Shown one piece after another: positions 59,022-64,000 of a DNA stretch of 64,000 bases; within the stretch, counting starts at the first letter, position 1; the number at the start of each line of letters is the position of its first letter. The DNA lies in NCBI GenBank assembly GCA_035763085.1, contig DASUBV010000388.1:1-64000 (forward strand). Reading direction: 5' to 3'. This stretch comes from DASUBV01 sp035763085. Lineage in GTDB: Bacteria > Actinomycetota > Actinomycetes > Streptosporangiales > Streptosporangiaceae. A model generated the notes under the pieces. That model had not been told where the DNA came from. It searched no databases and was given only the letters and a program-made list of their open reading frames with translations. Position numbers and translations under genes: made by a program.

Positions 59022-61382
59022 ATGTTGAGGCTGCACCCCGCTCTGGCGGAGGGCGCGGCCACGGTCACAGGCGCGAACCTGACCTGGGTCGCAGTCGTAG
59101 CCGTGGTAGCACTGCTAGCACTAGCCTTCGCCGGATGGCTGGTCCGGGACGTGCTGGCGGCCAGCCAGGGCTCGCCGAAGATGCAGGAGATCTCCCGTGC
59201 CGTCCAGGAGGGCGCGGCGGCATTCCTGCGCCGCCAGTTCAAGACCATCGGCGTTTTCGTCGTCCTGATCTTCTTCGTGCTGCTGATCCTCCCGGCGGAT
59301 TCCGAGTCGGTCCGGATCGGGCGCTCTCTCTTCTTCCTTGTCGGTGCCCTGTTCTCGGCGCTGACCGGCTTCACCGGGATGTCGCTCGCCGTTCGCGGCA
59401 ATGTCCGGGTGGCCGCCGCCGCGAATGAGACGGGCGAGCGCTCCGCCATGCGGATCGCCTTCCGCACCGGCGGCGTGGCGGGCATGTTCACGGTCGGCCT
59501 GGGCCTGTTCGGCGCCGCGATCGTGGTCATCATCTACCGGGCCAACGCCTCGGCCGTCCTGGAGGGCTTCGGGTTCGGCGCGGCGCTGCTGGCCATGTTC
59601 ATGCGGGTCGGCGGCGGCATCTTCACCAAGGCCGCGGACGTCGGCGCCGACCTGGTCGGCAAGGTCGAGAAGGGCATCCCCGAGGACGACCCGCGCAACG
59701 CCGCGACCATCGCTGACAACGTGGGCGACAACGTCGGCGACTGCGCGGGCATGGCGGCCGACCTGTTCGAGTCCTACTCGGTGATGCTGGTCGCGTCTCT
59801 GATCCTGGGCCGGGCCGCCTTCGGCTCGGACGGCCTGGTGTTCCCGCTCATCGTGCCGATGATCGGCGTGCTGACCGCGATGGTCGGCATCTTCGTGGTG
59901 GCCCCCCGCAAGAAGGACCGCAGCGGGATGACCGCCATCAACCGCGGGTTCTTCATCTCCGCGGTCTTCTCGCTGGTGCTGGTGGTCATCGCCGCCTTCG
60001 TCTACCTGCCCTCCAAGTTCAGCGACCTCAAGGGCGTCACCGACGCCTCGATCCTGAACCACAGCGGCGACCCGCGGGTCCTGGCCATCGGCGCCGTCGT
60101 GATCGGCCTGGTGCTGGCCAGCGCGATCCAGCTGCTGACCGGCTACTTCACCGAGACCAACCGGCGCCCGGTCAAGGACATCGGCGAGAGCTCGCTGACC
60201 GGCCCGGCCACCGTGATCCTGTCCGGCATCTCGGTCGGCCTGGAGTCAGCGGTGTACTCCGCGCTGCTGATCGGCGGCGCCGTCTACGGTGCGTTCCTGC
60301 TGGGCGCCGGCAACGCCACCATCGCGCTGTTCGCGGTCGCGCTGGCCGGCACCGGCCTGCTGACCACCGTCGGCGTGATCGTGTCCATGGACACCTTCGG
60401 CCCGGTGTCGGACAACGCCCAGGGCATCGCCGAGATGTCGGGCGAGGTCGAGGGCGAGGCCGCCCAGGTGCTGACCAACCTGGACGCGGTCGGCAACACC
60501 ACCAAGGCGATCACCAAGGGCATCGCCATCGCCACCGCCGTGCTGGCCGCGACGGCGCTGTTCGGCGCGTTCCGCAACCAGGTGGAGTCGGCGCTTGGCG
60601 GCGCCGCGAGCACCTTCAGCCTGTCCATTGACAAACCGAACGCGCTGTTCGGCCTGATCATCGGCGCCGCGGTGGTGTTCTTCTTCTCCGGCCTGGCGAT
60701 CATGGCGGTGGGCCGCGCGGCCGGCCGCGTGGTCTACGAGGTGCGCAAGCAGTTCCGCGACCACCCGGGGATCATGGACTTCACCGAGAAGCCGGAGTAC
60801 GGCCCGGTGGTGGACATCTGCACCCGGGACTCGCTACGCGAGCTGGCCACCCCCGGCCTGCTGGCCGTGCTCGCCCCGATCGCGGTCGGGTTCGGGTTCG
60901 GCTACGCGCCGCTCGGCGCCTACCTGGCCGGCGCCATCGCGGCCGGCGCGCTGATGGCCGTGTTCCTGTCCAATTCCGGCGGCGCCTGGGACAACGCCAA
61001 GAAGCTGGTGGAGGACGGGCACCACGGCGGCAAGGGCTCCGAGGCGCACGAGGCCACGATCATCGGCGACACCGTGGGCGACCCGTTCAAGGACACCGCG
61101 GGCCCGGCGATCAACCCGCTGATCAAGGTCATGAACCTGGTGTCCCTGCTCATCGCCACCAGCGTGGTCAAGTACAGCGACAACCTCGGCCTGCGGGCCG
61201 GCGTGGCCGTCGCTGCGGTGGCCATCGTGGTCGCGGCCGTGGTCATCTCCAAGCGCCGGACGACCAGTGTCGCCGCGGACTCGCCCGGCGGCTCGTCCAG
61301 CGGTACCCCCGCCGTCGAGGGCGCCGGCAGCAACGGCACCGGTGACAGCAGCAAGGCCTCAGCGAAGACCACCACCGCCTGA
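59022..61382 (+). CDS. hppA: Membrane-bound proton-translocating pyrophosphatase
   Basis: 786 residues with about 16 membrane segments. The substrate site is present: DVGADLVGKVEKGIPEDDPR and NVGDNVGDCAGMAADLFESY, plus the C-terminal GDTVGDPFKDTAGPAINPL. GNTTKAITKG has Lys at the position that separates K+-independent (Lys) from K+-dependent (Ala) enzymes, so it is probably K+-independent. It hydrolyses PPi and pumps H+. The C-terminus carries a Ser/Gly/Thr-rich extension of about 40 residues. A strong AAGGAGG ribosome site precedes the ATG. Confidence 0.96.
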   Translation: MLRLHPALAEGAATVTGANLTWVAVVAVVALLALAFAGWLVRDVLAASQGSPKMQEISRAVQEGAAAFLRRQFKTIGVFVVLIFFVLLILPADSESVRIGRSLFFLVGALFSALTGFTGMSLAVRGNVRVAAAANETGERSAMRIAFRTGGVAGMFTVGLGLFGAAIVVIIYRANASAVLEGFGFGAALLAMFMRVGGGIFTKAADVGADLVGKVEKGIPEDDPRNAATIADNVGDNVGDCAGMAADLFESYSVMLVASLILGRAAFGSDGLVFPLIVPMIGVLTAMVGIFVVAPRKKDRSGMTAINRGFFISAVFSLVLVVIAAFVYLPSKFSDLKGVTDASILNHSGDPRVLAIGAVVIGLVLASAIQLLTGYFTETNRRPVKDIGESSLTGPATVILSGISVGLESAVYSALLIGGAVYGAFLLGAGNATIALFAVALAGTGLLTTVGVIVSMDTFGPVSDNAQGIAEMSGEVEGEAAQVLTNLDAVGNTTKAITKGIAIATAVLAATALFGAFRNQVESALGGAASTFSLSIDKPNALFGLIIGAAVVFFFSGLAIMAVGRAAGRVVYEVRKQFRDHPGIMDFTEKPEYGPVVDICTRDSLRELATPGLLAVLAPIAVGFGFGYAPLGAYLAGAIAAGALMAVFLSNSGGAWDNAKKLVEDGHHGGKGSEAHEATIIGDTVGDPFKDTAGPAINPLIKVMNLVSLLIATSVVKYSDNLGLRAGVAVAAVAIVVAAVVISKRRTTSVAADSPGGSSSGTPAVEGAGSNGTGDSSKASAKTTTA

Positions 61383-61402
61383 TCCACTCGCTGACCAGCA
61401 AC

Positions 61403-61450
61403 ACGCCGGCGGCCGGGCCCTCAGGGACCCGGCCGCCGGCGTATTTTCTT
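61403..61450 (+). terminator. Terminator after hppA
   Basis: ACGCCGGCGGCCGGG (61403-61417) pairs perfectly with 61428-61442 across a 10-base loop, followed by ATTTTCTT. It starts 21 bases after the hppA stop and separates it from the phosphatase gene. Confidence 0.88.
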
Positions 61451-61494
61451 AGTTCAGCGCAATGGAAGGGTGCACGGGGGGAAGGGGGTGAGCC

Positions 61495-61983
61495 ATGCAG
61501 CAGCTGCGGCTGATCGTGATGCGGCACGCCAAGGCCGGGGAGCTGCCGGGCGGCCCGGACCACGAGCGCGCCCTGCGGAAGCGAGGCTGGCATGATGCCA
61601 CCGCGGCCGGCCGCTGGCTCCGGGACAGCGGGTTCGTCCCCGAGGCCGCGATCTGCTCGTCCGCCCGGCGGACGCGGCAGACCTGGCAGCAGGTGGCAGC
61701 CGAGCTCGGCGGCGAGGTGCCCTGCAGCACCGACCAGCGCCTGTACCAGGCTGACGTGAGCGACCTGCTGGAGATCATCGCCGAAACGCCTGGCCAGCCG
61801 GCCTCCCTGATGTACGTGGGTCACAACCCGGCCGCAGCGCAGCTAGCCGCCGACCTGACCGGCACCGAGCTGCACTTCCCGACCTCGGCCATCGCGGTCG
61901 TCGGACTGCCGGGCTCCTGGGACCAGATCGCACCCAGGACCGGCGACCTGCTCGCGTCCTGGACGCCGCGCGAGGGCGGCTGA
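61495..61983 (+). CDS. SixA-type histidine phosphatase
   Basis: 162 residues. The RHG-type motif is RHAKAG near residue 10 (VMRHAKAGELPGGPDHERAL), a form seen in SixA-like short phosphatases; the second His is in MYVGHNPAAAQLA. SixA dephosphorylates phospho-His of signalling or PTS proteins in E. coli, but the actinobacterial substrate is unknown. GGGGGTGAG precedes the ATG. The 3' end converges on serB with a 12-bp gap. Confidence 0.88.
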   Translation: MQQLRLIVMRHAKAGELPGGPDHERALRKRGWHDATAAGRWLRDSGFVPEAAICSSARRTRQTWQQVAAELGGEVPCSTDQRLYQADVSDLLEIIAETPGQPASLMYVGHNPAAAQLAADLTGTELHFPTSAIAVVGLPGSWDQIAPRTGDLLASWTPREGG

Positions 61984-61995
61984 CCCGGCCGCCTG

Positions 61996-63216
61996 CTAGC
62001 CGCCCCCGCTGCCCGCACGCCCGGCCTGGTCCTCGGCGTCGGCCGCCTCCACGTCGCGGCGGGAGATCCCGAGCAGGTACAAGATCGCGTCCAGCTGCGG
62101 GACGCTGACCGAAGTGTCGGCGGCGCTGCGGACCACGGGCTTGGCGTTGAACGCGATCCCCAGGCCCGCCGCCGCGATCATGTCCAGGTCGTTTGCCCCG
62201 TCGCCGACCGCGACGGCCTGGCTCAGCGGGACCCCCGCCTCGGCGGCAAAGCGCCGCAGGGCGCGCTCCTTCCCTGGCCGGTCGACGATCTCGCCGGTGA
62301 CCCGGCCGGTCAGCCGGCCGCCGGCGATCTCCAGCGTGTTCGCCTGCGCGAAGTCCAGGCCCAGCTCGCTGGTCAGCCAGTCGGTGAACTGAGTGAAACC
62401 GCCGCTGACCACGCCGCACCGGTAGCCGAGCCGCTTGAGCGTCCGGATCAGGGTCCGGGCGCCCGGCGCCAGCCGGAGGCTGGCCAGCACCTTGTCCAGG
62501 ACCCCGACGTCGAGCCCGGCCAGCAGGGCCACCCGGTCCTGCAGCGCCCGGGCGAAGTCGATCTCGCCGCCCATCGCCGCGGCGGTCAGCGCGTTCACCT
62601 CGGCGGTGCAGCCGGCCTCGGCCGCCAGCAGATCGATGACCTCGTCCTGGAGCAGGGTGGAGTCGACATCCATGACGACCAGCCGCATAGCGCGGCGGTG
62701 CAGGCCGCCGCGCTGGACGGCCACGTCGACCCCGAGCCGGACCGACTCCTGCGCCAGCGTGGCCCGCAGCGTCACCGGGTCGGCTCCGGAGACATCGAAC
62801 TCGATGCAGGTCACCGGCTTGTGCGCGAGCCGCCCGATCCGGTCGATGTTGGCCCCGTTCACGGCGATCTGCCCGGCGATGGCCGCGACCACGCCCGGCG
62901 TGAGCGGGCTGCCCAGGACGGTCACGTGCAGGCTGCCGCGCCGCCGCGGCGGCCGTTCCCCTGAGCCCATGGTGATCTCGACATCCATGCCCAGGTCGGC
63001 GGCCAGGTCGCTGACCTGCCGGTGGATGGCGGTGAGGTCAGGGGACTCGCCGCACGTCAGCAGGACGCCGAGAATGAGCCGGCCGCGGATCACGACCTGC
63101 TCGACATCCCCGACGGTCAGGTCATGGGCCGCCAGCGTGCCGAAGAGCCGCGAGGTAACGCCCGGCCGGTCCCGGCCGGTCAGCGTCACCAGCAGCGTGG
63201 TTTGCGCGTCCGCCAT
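61996..63216 (-). CDS. serB: Phosphoserine phosphatase SerB with ACT domains
   Basis: 406 residues from ATG 63216; upstream in-frame codons extend into the divergent promoter region. Two N-terminal ACT domains (LLVTLTGRDRPGVTSRLFGT and LHVTVLGSPLTPGVVAAIAG) precede a HAD core: VMDVDSTLLQDEVIDLLAAE (motif I), GVVSGGFTQFTD (motif II), PGKERALRRFA (Lys) and AVGDGANDLDMIAAAGLG (motif III). It makes L-serine in the phosphorylated pathway; the ACT domains suggest control by amino acids. Mycobacterial SerB2 has the same build. Confidence 0.95.
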   Translation of the reverse strand: MADAQTTLLVTLTGRDRPGVTSRLFGTLAAHDLTVGDVEQVVIRGRLILGVLLTCGESPDLTAIHRQVSDLAADLGMDVEITMGSGERPPRRRGSLHVTVLGSPLTPGVVAAIAGQIAVNGANIDRIGRLAHKPVTCIEFDVSGADPVTLRATLAQESVRLGVDVAVQRGGLHRRAMRLVVMDVDSTLLQDEVIDLLAAEAGCTAEVNALTAAAMGGEIDFARALQDRVALLAGLDVGVLDKVLASLRLAPGARTLIRTLKRLGYRCGVVSGGFTQFTDWLTSELGLDFAQANTLEIAGGRLTGRVTGEIVDRPGKERALRRFAAEAGVPLSQAVAVGDGANDLDMIAAAGLGIAFNAKPVVRSAADTSVSVPQLDAILYLLGISRRDVEAADAEDQAGRAGSGGG

Positions 63217-63323
63217 AGCGCTGCCAACATACCGGCCTGTCCGGCCGGGCCCGTTCGTGGCGTGCCCAGTCCCGGCGAGCGTGTAGGACTGAAGGGTCAG
63301 ATTTCCCCTGCGGGAGTGGTTCG

Positions 63324-64000
63324 GTGCGAACAATCCTGGTCTCGGCGGCGGTGTCCCTGCTGCTGGCGCTGTTCGGGACGCCCCTGGCGATCAGGATTTT
63401 CAGCCGGCGCGGCTACGGTCAGCTCATCCGCGAGGAGGGGCCGGCGGCGCACGTCACCAAGAAGGGGACGCCCACCATGGGCGGCGCGGTGATCGTGGCG
63501 GCCACCGTGATCGGGTACTTCACCGGGCACCTGATGACGGCCTTCCCGCTGTCGGCGTCGGGCCTGCTAGTGCTCGGCCTGATGGCGGGCTTGGGCGTGG
63601 TGGGCTTCGTCGACGACTTCATCAAGATCTACCGGCAGACCAGCCTCGGGCTGCGCAGCGGCGCGAAGCTGACCGGGCAGGCCATCGTCGGGGCCGGGTT
63701 CGCGGTGCTGGTCCTGCACTACCCGAACGCCTTCGCCATCACTCCGGCCAGTGCGCAGCTGTCGTTCCTGCACAACTTCGGCCCGGTCCTGGCCGTTGCC
63801 CCGTTCGTGGTCTGGATCGTGCTGTTGATCGCGGGCTGGTCCAACGCGGTGAACCTGACCGACGGACTGGACGGCCTGGCCGGCGGGGCCACCGTAATTG
63901 TGCTCGCGGCGTACGTGCTGATCGCCAACTGGCAGGTCCGCAACGCCTGCACCGGCGTGCCGGTGACGGCGAAGTGCTACCCGGTCCGCGATCCGCTCGA
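63324..64000 (+). CDS. MraY-like phospho-MurNAc-pentapeptide transferase (cut by window edge)
   Basis: From GTG 63324, with GGGAG 7-11 bases upstream, the frame stays open to the end of the window (225 codons). MraY signatures: KKGTPTMGGAVIV, GFVDDFIKIYRQ (Asp-Asp pair) and WSNAVNLTDGLDGLAGG. Hydrophobic segments alternate as in the 10-span enzyme, about 360 residues in full, so roughly the last third is missing. It transfers phospho-MurNAc-pentapeptide to undecaprenyl phosphate. It is not flanked here by mur/fts genes, so it may be a second copy; the genes downstream are outside the window. Confidence 0.9.
   Translation, partial: MRTILVSAAVSLLLALFGTPLAIRIFSRRGYGQLIREEGPAAHVTKKGTPTMGGAVIVAATVIGYFTGHLMTAFPLSASGLLVLGLMAGLGVVGFVDDFIKIYRQTSLGLRSGAKLTGQAIVGAGFAVLVLHYPNAFAITPASAQLSFLHNFGPVLAVAPFVVWIVLLIAGWSNAVNLTDGLDGLAGGATVIVLAAYVLIANWQVRNACTGVPVTAKCYPVRDPL

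Overview
The window is a very GC-rich chromosomal stretch from an actinobacterium, probably a soil actinomycete. The signs are strong G/C bias at third codon positions, many GTG starts, mycobacterial/streptomycete gene orders (nth-NUDIX-marP with an EphE-like hydrolase; helicase-bldG-anti-sigma-hppA), lipoproteins of actinobacterial type, and a high-affinity actinobacterial [NiFe]-hydrogenase. No species can be fixed from the sequence alone.

Layout. 1-2035: a tRNA-Thr(CGT) gene followed by a decayed integrative element: integrase C-terminal fragment, alpha/beta hydrolase, IS5-type transposase fragment, MazG-like pyrophosphohydrolase, and a second copy of the tRNA 3' part that looks like the distal attachment site. 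2036-24250: accessory and stress genes: a zinc-ribbon protein, a secreted collagen-like protein, AraC/GlxA regulators with VOC and cupin proteins, DUF4331, two SnoaL-tailed ECF sigma factors flanking a hemerythrin, Mug-type glycosylase, methyltransferase, M50B-like membrane protease, UvrD-like helicase, FMN reductase, two lipoproteins, a drug exporter, DinB protein, a serpin, an aquaporin, a DksA/TraR zinc finger and a PIG-L deacetylase.

24250-44054 is the core of the window: a complete group 1h (formerly group 5) [NiFe]-hydrogenase locus. hypF lies alone on the plus strand. A minus-strand run of eleven tightly coupled genes (yceI-like, SIS, hypC-like, SIS, protease, hypC, hypD, hypE, hypA, hypB, SDR) supplies cofactor assembly. 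An HTH regulator with a GHKL-like N-terminus sits between the maturation operon and the structural operon. The plus-strand structural operon is hhyS-hhyL-hhyE-like followed by DUF5947-, DUF6084-like, an uncharacterised 504-residue protein and a 34-residue membrane peptide, mostly joined by ATGA overlaps. Candidate promoters, inverted repeats and a hairpin that includes the Shine-Dalgarno of hhyS can be seen.

44111-64000: a CorA-type transporter with a GQN motif, two tandem GT-C-like membrane proteins, the nth-NUDIX-marP and DUF309/EphE-like/holin-X groups, a 1.7 kb stretch with no convincing gene, a DUF1998 helicase, the BldG-type anti-anti-sigma/anti-sigma pair, a K+-independent type H+-pyrophosphatase, a SixA-type phosphatase, SerB, and a truncated mraY-like gene at the window edge.

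The most interesting unexplained material is in the hydrogenase locus: two paralogous SIS proteins whose GmhA-type active-site residues have degenerated in complementary ways, a Nfu/Rieske-like protein in which the Rieske histidines are cysteines, and four conserved-looking downstream genes of unknown role.
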